Below, in pieces: positions 25,001 through 33,809 of a stretch of 45,549 bases of DNA. The stretch is from positions 1 through 45,549 of the forward strand of contig JAABSA010000033.1 in the NCBI GenBank assembly GCA_011390635.1, in the 5' to 3' direction. Below the pieces are notes generated by a model. The model made no database searches. It had not been told where the DNA came from and saw only the letters and a program-made list of their open reading frames with translations. The translations under genes and the position numbers were made by a program. The DNA comes from Desulfotignum sp. Lineage in GTDB: Bacteria > Desulfobacterota > Desulfobacteria > Desulfobacterales > Desulfobacteraceae. Each line of letters opens with the position of its first letter. Positions within the stretch are counted from its first letter, which is position 1.

Positions 25001-25178
25001 TACCACCATCCTGGGGCTGATGCCCCTGGCCCTGGGCATCGGTGAAGGGGCGGATGCACAAGCCCCCCTGGCCCGGGCCGTGGTGGGCGGACTCACCGGT
25101 TCCACCTTGATTACCCTGGTGCTCATCCCGGTCATCTATTCATTGTTTCATCCGGATTCAAGAAAGGCCCATCCATGA
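22095..25178 (+). CDS. RND-family efflux pump inner-membrane subunit (AcrB/MdtB-like)
   Basis: 1027 residues, normal for the HAE-RND family. Twelve membrane helices in two halves, the first starting at [20 protein letters not shown]. Porter segments are visible at [25 protein letters not shown] and again after residue ~560 ([15 protein letters not shown]). Helix 4 carries [25 protein letters not shown], so only one Asp of the usual D-D pair of drug exporters is present (D-N). Helix 10 region has a normal [14 protein letters not shown] block. Energy is the proton gradient; substrates probably lipophilic drugs, bile-like compounds or cell-envelope molecules. Overlaps the outer-membrane protein gene by 4 bases (ATGA). 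Confidence 0.96.
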   Translation: MNLPGFSVHRPVFITMVFLMVLVIGSVSLSRLKIDMLPDIELPTLSIRTEFEGASPEIMEQQVTRKIEEIVATVPGVEEITSDSSEGRSNVQVSFDWGTSIDIAALDVRSILEDEINELPDDVIRPQIRKFDIGSFPVVLLGISSRLDPVDLTQLIEDQIRYRFSRIPGVAQVDVWGGFNREIRIELDPDRIMALGLPLDRIIHAITRANLDQPAGKLEQGRYEIQLRAPAQFTNLDQIRSTVVAHQDGAAVTLDQVARVKDTYQKLTRIIRVNGEPGIRVAIRKQADANTVEVSRRVLKEIEAVNAAMPQIKIIPVIDQGNFIERSIANVARSVMYGGGLAILILLFFLRTVRSTVVISLAIPISMLATFAVMFFFDFTINLMTLGGLALGVGMMVDNSIVVLENIFRHRDEHGKAPDNASREGAMEVAPAILASTVTTLVIFLPLIFVRGVSGILFTEMAYVIIISLTCSLLVALSLVPMLTSRLLGIKKRGNDRSMISVFFSLSETFFLKLSYVYNRLLAKALDHRWVTLCITVAALGGALMLVPGIGTEFLPPSDEGEVRITGEMEVGTRLDLVDRQSRLVESIAYPAVPEMVSAVVSIGASGYRPGNAAKTEIRMSLTPSAQRTRSNIEIAQDLRLRLSDQIPGMEIRTRAPQGQFLLDRILGGEDGLSVEVRGFDLDILETLAARAATIIEQVPGITDVLLSREAGTPQREIQVDRNKAADLGLSVKDITDIISTAVAGSRAGEYQTGGDSYRIFVQLKDVENRSLDDILDLTLTTSSGQQVAVRNLVSVHPGRGPLLIQRKDQQRTISVSANVAGRDMGSVAADVTERLAKIPRPVGYDLVVAGDFEEQQKAFQELVISLILALALVYMVMACQYESLVNPLVVMFSVPMAVIGVLITLYVTHTTLNVQSYIGCIMLGGIVVNNAILLVDQSSRLSRRGMPVREAVMEAGRQRLRPILMTSLTTILGLMPLALGIGEGADAQAPLARAVVGGLTGSTLITLVLIPVIYSLFHPDSRKAHP

Positions 25179-26773
25179 AAAAACAGTACGTTGGTTCTGC
25201 CGCCATGGGCTTTATTTGCCTGGTCCTGATATGGCTGTTCTCCGGCTGTGTTTTGTCGGATTTCTCCCCAAAAAGCGTGTCCGACCTGGAACGGTTTGTC
25301 CCGGCTGATATCCGGGATCAAAGTGAAGATATCGAACCATTTGCATTCTCCTTGGAAAACCCGCCGGCGCCGTTGTCAATGCCCGCCGGTACCAAAACGG
25401 ATCTGATCTTGTCTGTGGAACAGGCGGTGATGCTGGCCCTGACCCACAACCAGGACCTGAAAACCCGGCAGCTGGGCCCGGTCATCGCCGGTGCCTTTGA
25501 GCAGATGGAAAAGGGATTATATGATCCGGAGCTGTTTGCAGACATAGGTGTTTTCACAGAAACGGTCAACCAGTCGGAATCCCGAGATACCGCCGTCGCT
25601 GCGGCTGCTGGTATCCGCCGGACACTGCCCTTTGGCACCACACTGGCGGCGGAAGCGTCCCATGAACAAAACCGGGCCCCGCGGACCACTGATCCGGACA
25701 AAACCCGTCTCACCCTGTCGGTGACCCAGGCCCTGCTCCAGGGTGCCGGACCGGCCGGCGGCCTGGTGGATATCCGGCAAAGCGAACTGGAAACCCGGGC
25801 CAGCTTCCATGAATTGACCGCCTATGTCCAGACCCTGGTGGCGGAAACGGAAATTACCTACTGGCAATATGTCCTGGCCCGCCAGGAACATGCCATTGTG
25901 GAACAGTCACTGGCGGTATCCAAAAAACAACAGACCGATGTGCAGCACCAGATCGATGTGGGGGTGCTGCCGAGAAACGAACTGGCGGCGGTGCTATCGG
26001 AAGTGGCCCGGCGGGAACAGGCCCTGATCGATTCAGCCAACCAGGTGGAGGCCTACCGGCTAATCCTGCTGAACCTGCTTCATCCGGGCGGCATCGGTCA
26101 TCTGGAACGGCTTGTCCTGCCAGCCAGCGATCCGGCCATCGATCCGGACCCTGTCACAGATATCGACGACCGCACGGCCCTGGCCATGAAACTGCGGCCG
26201 GATCTGGCGGAAGCCCGGCTGCGCATGCAGCAGAACCGGCTGGAAACCATCATCACCCAAAACGGCCTGCTGCCCAGACTGGATTTTTTCATGGATCTGG
26301 GGATCGCCGGATTCAGCAGCCGATCTTCAGATGCCCTTACATCCCTGGAAAACGGTGACTATGAGGTATTTGCCGGTCTGTCTCTGGCCCGGTTTGTGAA
26401 AAACCGTTCCGCCAGAGCATGGCACCAGGCAGCCCTGGCCACCCATCAACAGGCGAATGCCGCCCTTGAAAACCTGAACCGCACCATCCATTTGGATGTC
26501 CGCCTGGCTGTCAATGAAATTGAACGCTCTCGACAGCAGATCTTTGCTTCAAGGGTCACCCGCCGGTCTGAAGAACAGACTGTGCAGGCGGAGATCGAAC
26601 GGTTCAACGTTGGTGCGGGAACAGCCCTGCTGGTGGCCCAGGCCCGGCGTGACCTGCTGATCAGCCAGATCGCGGAAGTCCGGGCAGTGATCAATTACCG
26701 CATCGCCCTGATTCGGCTTTTTCTGTCCGAAGGCAGCCTGCTGCAGCGCCGGGGTATCGTTTTCAACGAATGA
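25175..26773 (+). CDS. TolC/OprM-type outer-membrane efflux lipoprotein
   Basis: 532 residues. The N-terminus has a lipoprotein signal with lipobox L-F-S-G-C at residues ~21-25, so the mature protein begins with a lipidated cysteine. Two OEP repeats follow: [21 protein letters not shown]..., and [39 protein letters not shown]. Long coiled helices typical of the TolC tunnel are seen around [25 protein letters not shown] and the C-terminal [19 protein letters not shown]. It forms the exit channel for the adaptor and pump encoded before it, and completes the operon. No clear terminator immediately follows. Confidence 0.92.
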   Translation: MKKQYVGSAAMGFICLVLIWLFSGCVLSDFSPKSVSDLERFVPADIRDQSEDIEPFAFSLENPPAPLSMPAGTKTDLILSVEQAVMLALTHNQDLKTRQLGPVIAGAFEQMEKGLYDPELFADIGVFTETVNQSESRDTAVAAAAGIRRTLPFGTTLAAEASHEQNRAPRTTDPDKTRLTLSVTQALLQGAGPAGGLVDIRQSELETRASFHELTAYVQTLVAETEITYWQYVLARQEHAIVEQSLAVSKKQQTDVQHQIDVGVLPRNELAAVLSEVARREQALIDSANQVEAYRLILLNLLHPGGIGHLERLVLPASDPAIDPDPVTDIDDRTALAMKLRPDLAEARLRMQQNRLETIITQNGLLPRLDFFMDLGIAGFSSRSSDALTSLENGDYEVFAGLSLARFVKNRSARAWHQAALATHQQANAALENLNRTIHLDVRLAVNEIERSRQQIFASRVTRRSEEQTVQAEIERFNVGAGTALLVAQARRDLLISQIAEVRAVINYRIALIRLFLSEGSLLQRRGIVFNE

Positions 26774-26931
26774 ACAAATCATAACCCGGTTACAATCGTC
26801 TGTAAGTCACTAACCCTTTTTATTTTTAATTCCAGATGATAATGAATGTATTTTTTTAGTATCATACATGCTGCCCTGCAGAACACAACAAACCATGAAA
26901 TAACTGGTCCCGGGCAGACCTTTCATAAAAA

Positions 26932-26975
26932 TTTTCACGCCCCTGATCCGCTTTGTGGGAAAAGGGGCGTGAAAA
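26932..26975 (-). terminator. intrinsic terminator downstream of the phosphate-binding-type gene
   Basis: Inverted repeat TTTTCACGCCCC (26932-26943) with GGGGCGTGAAAA (26964-26975), 12 bp perfect, 20-base loop. On the minus strand the stem runs out into AAAATTTTTATG, giving a U-rich end, about 27 bases after the stop at 27002. It also faces the RND operon from the other side and may end both. Confidence 0.7.
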
Positions 26976-27001
26976 AAATGGACGTCGATGAACTGAAAGA
27001 A

Positions 27002-27808
27002 TTACTCGACAGACAACATGCCTCTTTCGAGGATCAGGGCCTTTCCCTTGTCGGATGTGATGAAATCCACAAAGGTTTTGACCGTGCCGGCAGGCGTGCC
27101 TTTGGTCACCAGATAAAACATCTGATAATAAGGATAATCTGTGTCTCCGGGCTTTTTACCGTCAATGGACAATACCTTTATCTGTGGATGGGTAATCTGG
27201 GCGCCTCTGGAAATAAAGGACACCGCACCCGGGGGCAATGATTCAATGGCTTCCAGCACCCGGGTGGATGTATAGGCCAAATAATCATAGGTAATCTCCT
27301 GGTGATGCATCACCTGCCGTCTGAAATTCTTGTTGGCGCCGGTATCTTCTCCAGGCACCACCAGGGTGACGGCCATATCAGGTCCGCCCACCTCTTTCCA
27401 GTTGGCAACGCCGCCGGAGAAAACCTGCTGAAGCTGCTCTGTGGTCAAGGCATCCACCGGGGTTGATTTGTGGGTAATAACCGCCAGGGGGTCTTTGGCA
27501 AAAGCAATTGCCTCCAATCCGAAATCTTTTTCCCGCTGGGACAGGGGACGGACTGAACTGGCGACATCTGTCATGCCCTGCAAAAGCCGATAGACACATG
27601 ACTGGGATGATGCCACATACAGGTCGATAGCGATACCTGTATCCTGTGTAAAGGTGTTCAGTCTGGAATTTTCAAACGCTTCATATACCTGTGCCGACGT
27701 ACTGTATCGCAGCCCCTGGCCTTCAGCCGCAAAGGTGATCGGCACAATGAGCGACAACACAAGTAATCCAAATCCCATTAAACCTGATGCGTGTACCAAT
27801 TTTTTCAT
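27002..27808 (-). CDS. PstS-like phosphate/anion-binding periplasmic protein, solitary
   Basis: 268 residues with a Sec signal peptide (LVHASGLMGFGLLVLSLIVPITFAAEG, cleavage near residue 28). The mature part is a type II periplasmic-binding fold of the PBP-like/PstS group: SSVRPLSQREKDFGLEAIAFAKDPLAVITH, LTTEQLQQVFSGGVANWKEVGG, VPGEDTGANKNF, YPYYQMFYLVTKGTPAGTVKTFVDFITSDKGKALI. It is shorter than PstS of E. coli (~320). No pstC, pstA or pstB is adjacent, and no Pho-box was recognised upstream. It may supply a distant transporter or act in signalling or oxyanion binding. Confidence 0.85.
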   Translation of the reverse strand: MKKLVHASGLMGFGLLVLSLIVPITFAAEGQGLRYSTSAQVYEAFENSRLNTFTQDTGIAIDLYVASSQSCVYRLLQGMTDVASSVRPLSQREKDFGLEAIAFAKDPLAVITHKSTPVDALTTEQLQQVFSGGVANWKEVGGPDMAVTLVVPGEDTGANKNFRRQVMHHQEITYDYLAYTSTRVLEAIESLPPGAVSFISRGAQITHPQIKVLSIDGKKPGDTDYPYYQMFYLVTKGTPAGTVKTFVDFITSDKGKALILERGMLSVE

Positions 27809-28036
27809 GACCTTTCCTCCATTTAATAAATGTTATCCAGATGTTCCGGCAAGAAATCGTAATATACCTCTTTGCCTGTTTTGATTTCTACTTTATCAAG
27901 TAGTGTGCCAGATATGGAGCGGCCAGCCCTATAAAAAAACAACTCATTGTATTTACACAATAATTTTATAATATTTGGTTTTCCGGATACCGATGCTGAT
28001 ATCGGTTCGGGTTTTGCGGGTCTGGTTCTGAAGAAA

Positions 28037-28081
28037 CATCAGTCATGTTTTTTTCCTTTATGTAAAAAAACATGACTGATG
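28037..28081. terminator. long perfect inverted repeat next to the DASS gene end
   Basis: CATCAGTCATGTTTTTTT (28037-28054), a 9-base loop, and its exact complement (28064-28081): an 18-bp stem. It lies 25 bases after the stop of the DASS gene on the minus strand. The A7/T7 part inside the stem makes it terminator-like for both directions (an 11-bp GC-mixed stem adjoining seven U). Confidence 0.6.
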
Positions 28082-28105
28082 CAGCCGATGAAGGAATGTG
28101 TCCCT

Positions 28106-29578
28106 TTAGTTCAGGAGGATGGGCATGCCCAGCAGGGGCCAGATCAGAAGAACGGCCAGGGCCACCAGGGCCATGAGCAGAATACTGGCCGGAATGCCGT
28201 AGCCGAAGAACTCACCGCTGGTAAACTGCCCGGAGTTGTAAGCAATGGCATTGGGGGCGGCCCCCACCAGCAGCAAAAATGGCATGCCGGCGGTGACCAG
28301 TGCGGCAAATACAATAACCTCCGGTGCCACACCCAGATAGGGTGCCACCACCAGGGCCACGGGCACGGAAATGGCAATAGCAGCCACATTCATGATAAAG
28401 TTGGTCATCACCATGACGAAAAAAGCAATGGCCATGACAAACACAAACCAGTGGGCATTTTTGAATAAATCCAGCCAGTTGATAGCCAGCCACTCGGCGG
28501 CCCCGGTTTGCCACAGGCAGAATCCCATGCTCATGGCACCGGCAAACAGCAAGATGATGTTCCAGGGAACATTTTCCAGGTCCCGGATATCCAGAATGCC
28601 CACGATAAAAAACAAGATGGTGGAAACCAGCAGCACGGCAGCCTTGTTGAACGGCTTCAATGCCGGAATGAAAGACTGCATGGAAAGAAACAGGATCACA
28701 CCGAAGATAATGGCCGTGGCGATGATTTCATGGCGGGAGAACGGTCCCATTTCAGTACTGAGCTGCCGGGCTTTTTCCCGCAACCCCGGGATCACGGCTT
28801 TTTCCGGTTTGAAAAACACCATGAAAAACACCCACAACAACAACACCATGCACCAGCCCACTGGAAACATGTAATAGGAGAGTTCAAAAAACGAAATGGT
28901 CTTGGATGTGATCTCTTCGTAAAACCCCAAGGCAACGATACCCCGGGCCGCTCCCAAAAGTGTGATGATACTGCCGGCACCGGCCACGAACGCCATTCCC
29001 ATGAACAGCCCTTTGCCGAATCTGGTGGGGCCTTCTTCGTCCGTGTACAGGGTATAGATGGACAGCAGCAACGGATACATGGTGGCGGCCACAGCAGTGT
29101 GGGCCATCACATGGGTGAGCAGGGCCGTGACCACAAAACACCCCAGGTAGATCATGGAGGTGCGCTCTCCCACGATCATGAGCATTTTATAAGCCAGGCG
29201 CTTGGTAATCCCCACCTTGGTGAACACCGTGCCGATGATCAGAGACCCGAAAATAAACAACACTGACGGGTCCATGAAATCCTTGAATGCATCAGCTGCC
29301 GGCCGGATGAAAAACAGGGCCTGGACCACGCCGATAAGCAGGCCGGTGACACCGATGGGCACCACTTCAAATACCCACCAGGTGCCGGCCAGCAGAAACA
29401 GGGCAATTGCTCCCTTTCCCTGGGGGGAGAGGGTAAAGGCCTTTCCCATGGGATCCAGGGCATCCGGCCAGGGCGGGGAATAGTACACAACGGCAAAAAG
29501 GATAACTCCGATCATCAAAAATATGATCCGTTTCCAGTCTATCTGAACCCCTGATGAGGCTGTTGCTTGGGTATTCAT
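28106..29578 (-). CDS. SLC13 (DASS) family sodium/anion symporter
   Basis: 490 residues, about 11-12 membrane helices. The DASS repeats appear as VMAHTAVAATMYPLLLSIY (first hairpin) and MTNFIMNVAAIAISVPVALVVAP (second), with GAARGIVALGFY and VGAAPNAIAYNSGQF as the paired substrate loops. No RCK domains, unlike the SLC13 protein at 4986. Such transporters import di- or tricarboxylates or sulfate with Na+. It reads divergently from a Cache/PAS histidine kinase and NtrC-type regulator, which suggests ligand-induced expression of this uptake system. CAGGAGAG precedes the ATG. Exact substrate cannot be fixed. Confidence 0.9.
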   Translation of the reverse strand: MNTQATASSGVQIDWKRIIFLMIGVILFAVVYYSPPWPDALDPMGKAFTLSPQGKGAIALFLLAGTWWVFEVVPIGVTGLLIGVVQALFFIRPAADAFKDFMDPSVLFIFGSLIIGTVFTKVGITKRLAYKMLMIVGERTSMIYLGCFVVTALLTHVMAHTAVAATMYPLLLSIYTLYTDEEGPTRFGKGLFMGMAFVAGAGSIITLLGAARGIVALGFYEEITSKTISFFELSYYMFPVGWCMVLLLWVFFMVFFKPEKAVIPGLREKARQLSTEMGPFSRHEIIATAIIFGVILFLSMQSFIPALKPFNKAAVLLVSTILFFIVGILDIRDLENVPWNIILLFAGAMSMGFCLWQTGAAEWLAINWLDLFKNAHWFVFVMAIAFFVMVMTNFIMNVAAIAISVPVALVVAPYLGVAPEVIVFAALVTAGMPFLLLVGAAPNAIAYNSGQFTSGEFFGYGIPASILLMALVALAVLLIWPLLGMPILLN

Positions 29579-29667
29579 GTGACTCCCGACTCTCCTGAAA
29601 AATTAGGTAAATTGGTTATAATCCGCATTATTATAAGGCATTTATCCCCTGCCTTTACGTTCATAAA

Positions 29668-29703
29668 TTGTCTTACATAAGACAAGCTCCTGGTTTTTGT
29701 CAA
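29668..29703 (-). promoter_or_regulatory. candidate DASS-gene promoter with 18-bp palindrome
   Basis: TTGTCTTA-CA-TAAGACAA (29668-29685) is a palindrome with perfect 8-bp arms. On the minus strand a TTGACA (29703-29698) lies upstream with TTATGT or TATGTA 17-18 bases further, inside the palindrome. A repressor bound there would cover the -10 region. A weaker TTATAAT-N7-ATTATAA repeat lies at 29616-29636, closer to the gene. Confidence 0.5.
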
Positions 29704-29710
29704 GCACAGT

Positions 29711-32032
29711 TTGATGGAACCCGATATTTTCCAACCGTCATCACAGTTTCAAAACCTGCGGCATACAATATGCATACCTGAACAGATACCGACTGTCATT
29801 TGCCGTCATAGTACATTATATATAATTGCATGGGTAATATTCACATTGTTGAACCCCAAAAAATTACCACACCGGCCTGCCCAGGTTCTCCATATTTTTC
29901 TGGGAAACAGGGATATCAGAAAGGTTCTGACCGGAGTGATCATCGCCACGATTCTCTTTTTAGGGCTCAGTGCCTACCTGGATCTGCGGGCTGCGGGCAA
30001 TCTGGGCAATATGGCCAAACAGCAGTTCAACGATCAGCAGATGGTTATTGCCAGACATATCAAGCGTCAGGTAGAATCTGAACTGTTGTTTATCCGCAGG
30101 GAGCTGGACCGTGTCTGTGATATCATCTACCAGGGAAACGCAAACATATCGGCTGTTCAGCCTGATCTGGAACCAACGCTGTCCCGACTGCTGGAAAAAA
30201 ATGTATACCAGATCCATATTCTGGATCTGGACGATCAAAAAACCTACTCTTTTGGTTATCCGCGCCTGTGGCAGGAAAATAATGAAATTGAACACACATT
30301 TGATCACCTCATGACCGGCCTGAAAGGGACCCGGATATTTTTCTCAAAGCCAATCCATGAATCAGGCGGCATGCTTATCCATATGGCCCGTCAGGTAAAG
30401 GATACCCGTAAAATACTGACTATCAAACTGGATATCACCCGGTTTTTCGGCCGGTTTCTGGATGATGTCCGTTCCGGCAGCACGGGATATGCCTGGGTGA
30501 TTGACAGTAACGGCATTTTTGTGTACCACCCCTATACCCGATTTATCGGCAAAAGTGCTTTTACCGCAAGGGAGAAACGGGATCCCGGCATGGCCCTTCA
30601 CAGCATCAATTTCATCCAGAGAAACCAGATGCTGGCCGGCCATACCGGCACGGGTTCCTATACGGCAGGCTGGCACCGGGGATTTACCGGAAAAATTGAA
30701 AAACTGATCGCCTACTGCCCCATCATTATATCTGACATGCCCGCCGGCACCTGGTCCGTGGCTGTGGTGGCGCCTGTTTCCGAAATCGACGGTTACATCC
30801 GGCAGACCGCTTTCTGGCGGTTTCTGCTTCACGCAGTGATCATTTTTGCGGTGGTTGTTTCTGGAACCGTCCTGCTGTTCAGGGAGATCCGGTGGACAAA
30901 CCGGCTGGAAGACAAGGTGGCGAAGCGGACCCAGGACCTGCAGCGGTCGGAAGAAAAATACCGGTCGGTTGTGGAAAGTGCGGAGGATTTTATTTTCACC
31001 ATTGACCAGGACGGCCGGTTCCAGTCCATGAACAGTTTTACCGCCAGTTTTTTCGGGGGAAGACCCGAGGACTTCATTCACCGCAGCATCGACCAGGTTC
31101 TCAACAAAGAGGCTTCCCAAAAACACCTGAAAATGCTGGACCTGGTTTTCCGTCACCAGAAGAGCGTACGGGATGAATTTACCTTGCAGGCCGGCGAACA
31201 TGAACTCTGGGTCAGCGCCAACTTCATGCCCATCCGGAATGAATCCTGCCGGGTGGAATCGGTGCTGTGCATTGCCAGGGATATCACCACTGAAAAAAAC
31301 CTGGAACGTCAGCTCATCAACACGGAAAAACTGGCTTCCCTGGGAACCCTGGCAGCCGGTGTAGCCCATGAGATCAACAACCCCCTGGGCGTGATACTGG
31401 GGTTCACCGACCTGCTGGTGAGAAAAACCGCCAAAGGCTCCCAGGCGTACCAGGATCTGAAAACCATTGAAAGACAGGGGATGCACTGCAAACAGATTGT
31501 GGAAAATCTGCTGCGGTTCGCCCGTTTCGGGGAAGGAAACTCCGCCTGTTCCGACATCAACGACGCCATCCGGGAGGTGGTCAACATCGTGCGCCATACC
31601 CTGGAAATGGAAACCATTGCGCTGAACATTGATCTGGATGACACCATCCCTCTGGTGCGCGGAGATTCCAGGGAATTGCAGCAGGTATTTCTGAATCTGA
31701 TCAACAATGCCTGTGCCGCCATGAAACAGGGGGGAACCCTGACGATTCAATCTGAATATGTGCCGGAAGAGAACAGAGCCATGGTCAAGATCCAGGACAC
31801 GGGGCATGGTATCAAAAAAAAATATATCGACCGGATTTTCGAACCGTTTTTCACCACCAAACCCGAAGGGGAAGGCACCGGTCTGGGGCTGTCCGTCACC
31901 TATGGCATTGTCAGCAAATACGGTGGTCTCATCGACTGTAAAAGCACACCTGTATCTTCAGAAAATCATGGGGGCACCGAGCATGGCACCCTTTTCAAAA
32001 TCAAAATGCCTGTTTTTAAAAAGGAGATGTGA
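29711..32032 (+). CDS. membrane-bound sensor histidine kinase (Cache-PAS-HisKA-HATPase)
   Basis: 773 residues at most. A membrane helix at ~70-89 (VLTGVIIATILFLGLSAYL), a periplasmic double-Cache-like sensor (residues ~95-365, with GYAWVIDSNGIFVYHPYTRFIG), a second helix (~370-393), a PAS domain (~413-530), HisKA with phosphorylated His in GVAHEINNPLGVILGF (~553), and an HATPase with N box LINNACAAM, G1 DTGHGI, EPFFTTKPEGEGTGLGLS. Cache domains usually bind small organic acids or amino acids. The start is unclear: TTG 29711 or ATG 29714 give an extra N-terminal hydrophobic stretch, and the true start may lie nearer the first clear helix. The response regulator begins in the stop codon (TGATG). 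Divergent to the DASS transporter, its probable target. Confidence 0.93.
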   Translation: MMEPDIFQPSSQFQNLRHTICIPEQIPTVICRHSTLYIIAWVIFTLLNPKKLPHRPAQVLHIFLGNRDIRKVLTGVIIATILFLGLSAYLDLRAAGNLGNMAKQQFNDQQMVIARHIKRQVESELLFIRRELDRVCDIIYQGNANISAVQPDLEPTLSRLLEKNVYQIHILDLDDQKTYSFGYPRLWQENNEIEHTFDHLMTGLKGTRIFFSKPIHESGGMLIHMARQVKDTRKILTIKLDITRFFGRFLDDVRSGSTGYAWVIDSNGIFVYHPYTRFIGKSAFTAREKRDPGMALHSINFIQRNQMLAGHTGTGSYTAGWHRGFTGKIEKLIAYCPIIISDMPAGTWSVAVVAPVSEIDGYIRQTAFWRFLLHAVIIFAVVVSGTVLLFREIRWTNRLEDKVAKRTQDLQRSEEKYRSVVESAEDFIFTIDQDGRFQSMNSFTASFFGGRPEDFIHRSIDQVLNKEASQKHLKMLDLVFRHQKSVRDEFTLQAGEHELWVSANFMPIRNESCRVESVLCIARDITTEKNLERQLINTEKLASLGTLAAGVAHEINNPLGVILGFTDLLVRKTAKGSQAYQDLKTIERQGMHCKQIVENLLRFARFGEGNSACSDINDAIREVVNIVRHTLEMETIALNIDLDDTIPLVRGDSRELQQVFLNLINNACAAMKQGGTLTIQSEYVPEENRAMVKIQDTGHGIKKKYIDRIFEPFFTTKPEGEGTGLGLSVTYGIVSKYGGLIDCKSTPVSSENHGGTEHGTLFKIKMPVFKKEM

Positions 32033-33441
32033 TGTCTTTGAAAATTCTTGTTGTGGATGATGAAAAAGATATACTGGCCCTGCTTTCCCGGTATATCACC
32101 GAAGAGACCGACTATGAGGTCAAAACTGAAAATGATCCTGTGACTGCGCTGGCGGTTTTCAAACAGGAGCTGTTCGACCTGGTGATCATGGACCTGAAAA
32201 TGCCCAAAATGGGGGGCCTTGACCTGCTGCGTCAGATAAAGAAAATCCGGCCCGACACCTCGGCGATTATCATGACCGCCTATGCCACCATTGAAACTGC
32301 GGTGGAAGCCATACAGGAAGGTGCTTATGATTACATCACCAAGCCCTTCCGCCGGGAACGGATTCTGCTGACCATTGACAAAGCCCTGCAGTGGCGCAGA
32401 ATGATTTCTGAAAACATGGCCCTGAGAGAAGAACTGATTCAAAAGGATGCCACCCTTCCCCTTCTCGGATCTTCCAATGCCATCAAATCCATTATACAGG
32501 AAATCAGACAGGTGGCCCCCACCACGGCCACGGTCCTCATCACCGGCCCGAGCGGGACCGGAAAGGAACTGGCGGCCCGGGCCGTCCATCAGCTCAGCCT
32601 GCGCAAATCCAATCCCATGATCACGGTCAACTGCACCGCTATTTCAGAAAACGTGATTGAAAGCGAACTGTTCGGCCATGTCAAAGGCGCGTTCACCGGT
32701 GCCTGGAAAGACAAGAAAGGGCTGGTGGAGGAAGCGGACGGCAGCACTTTATTTCTGGATGAAATCGGGGATCTGGGTCTTTCCATGCAGACCAAACTGC
32801 TGCGCCTGCTGCAGGAGGGGGAGTATAAACCCGTGGGCAGCACCCGCACCCGGCATGCGGACATCCGGTTTGTGGCAGCCACCAACCATGATCTGGAAGC
32901 AGATATAAAAAACGGGACGCTCAGAGAAGATCTGTATTACCGGCTCAAGGTCATCTGTCTGCACATGCCCGGCCTGGACCGGCGGCCCGAAGACATCTCT
33001 TTGCTTGCCCGGCATTTCATGAAAAAATATGCCCTGTTATATCAGAAAAAAATCGATCAGATATCCGAATCCGCCCTGAAACACCTGGAAGCGTATACTT
33101 TTTCCGGTAATGTCCGGGAGCTGGAAAACATGATTGAACGGGGGGTCATTTTCTGCCGGACCACAGCCCTTGAGCCGGAAGATATTTTTCCGGGTGCCGG
33201 GATGCCTGCTGACATCCCTTCCAATGAGATATCCAAAGATATTCTGGAAATGCCGTTCCGGGAGGCCAAAGACACGGCATTGGCCCTTTTTTACAACCAA
33301 TATATCAAAAACGCGCTCAAACACAGCAGCGGCAACATCAGCCGGGCCGCTGAAAAGGCGGGTATCCAGCGGCAGTATCTTCACCGCCTCATCAAAGAGG
33401 CGGGACTGGTTGCGGAAGGTTTCAAACTTTCCTCCGATTAG
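32032..33441 (+). CDS. sigma-54-dependent NtrC-family response regulator
   Basis: 469 residues in three domains. Receiver (1-120) with phospho-acceptor D54 in IMDLKMPKMGG and K in YDYITKPF. AAA+ domain (~140-375) with Walker A GPSGTGKELAARAVH, the sigma-54 contact loop ELFGHVKGAFTGA (intact GAFTGA), Walker B STLFLDEIGDL and the R-finger region DLYYRLKVI. C-terminal Fis-type helix-turn-helix (NISRAAEKAGIQRQYLHRLIKEAGL). It activates sigma-54 promoters after phosphorylation by the kinase encoded just upstream. The ATG at 32032 is preceded by AAGGAG and overlaps the kinase stop; a GTG at 32029 is a less likely start. Confidence 0.96.
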   Translation: MSLKILVVDDEKDILALLSRYITEETDYEVKTENDPVTALAVFKQELFDLVIMDLKMPKMGGLDLLRQIKKIRPDTSAIIMTAYATIETAVEAIQEGAYDYITKPFRRERILLTIDKALQWRRMISENMALREELIQKDATLPLLGSSNAIKSIIQEIRQVAPTTATVLITGPSGTGKELAARAVHQLSLRKSNPMITVNCTAISENVIESELFGHVKGAFTGAWKDKKGLVEEADGSTLFLDEIGDLGLSMQTKLLRLLQEGEYKPVGSTRTRHADIRFVAATNHDLEADIKNGTLREDLYYRLKVICLHMPGLDRRPEDISLLARHFMKKYALLYQKKIDQISESALKHLEAYTFSGNVRELENMIERGVIFCRTTALEPEDIFPGAGMPADIPSNEISKDILEMPFREAKDTALALFYNQYIKNALKHSSGNISRAAEKAGIQRQYLHRLIKEAGLVAEGFKLSSD

Positions 33442-33652
33442 ACATATTTTTCAACCCCAGTTTTTCCAGGGCATCATCCAGGCGGACGATGCCCATGGGA
33501 TGACCGTTTTGGACCACGGCAATGCGCTTGATCCCGTAAAAAAGCATCAGCTGCACCGCATGGGTCAGTCTGTCTTCAGGTGTAACAGTATGATCCAGAC
33601 ATATGCCGGATGTGAAGGGCATCAGAAGGGCTTTGACTTTGCATGATTCCAT
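33422..33652 (-). CDS. single CBS-domain protein
   Basis: 76 residues covering one CBS motif pair half: VKALLMPFTSGICLDHTVTPEDRLTHAVQLMLFYGIKRIAVVQNGHPMGIVRLDDALEKL. CBS units bind adenine nucleotides and usually act in pairs, so this would work as a dimer or with another CBS protein such as the receiver-CBS protein at 36952. GGAG lies 6 bases before the ATG at 33652. The 3' end overlaps the end of the response-regulator gene by 20 bases in convergent orientation. Could also be the remnant of a larger CBS protein. Confidence 0.7.
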   Translation of the reverse strand: MESCKVKALLMPFTSGICLDHTVTPEDRLTHAVQLMLFYGIKRIAVVQNGHPMGIVRLDDALEKLGLKNMSNRRKV

Positions 33653-33720
33653 GCTGATCTCCACTTTTTTCGGCTGTTTATTCCTGGAAAAAAACCAAAT
33701 GCAACGTCATTTGTTTTGTA

Positions 33721-33769
33721 ATTGGCGCACCCGGAAAGGATCACAAAAGATCACTGCGGATGCGCCAAT
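33721..33769. repeat. inverted repeat between CBS and antiporter genes
   Basis: ATTGGCGCA (33721-33729) and TGCGCCAAT (33761-33769), 9 bp perfect with a 31-base interval. It lies downstream of the antiporter gene on the minus strand and may be part of its terminator, although no strong U-tract follows. Confidence 0.4.
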
Positions 33770-33809
33770 CAATATAAATTGCCCCCGGGAACAAAAGCCC
33801 CGGATCCTT

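Noticed and set aside
28508-29266. Plus-strand His/Gln-rich open frame
   Set aside because: Antisense of membrane helices of the DASS transporter; such composition is typical of reverse frames of hydrophobic genes.
29616-29636. PerR box (TTATAAT...ATTATAA)
   Set aside because: The half-sites are separated by 7 bases; a PerR box needs 1. Position near a carboxylate transporter also does not fit.
30362-31807. Minus-strand open frame of 481 codons
   Set aside because: Antisense of the histidine kinase, whose domains are unmistakable; the reverse frame has no motif or ribosome site.
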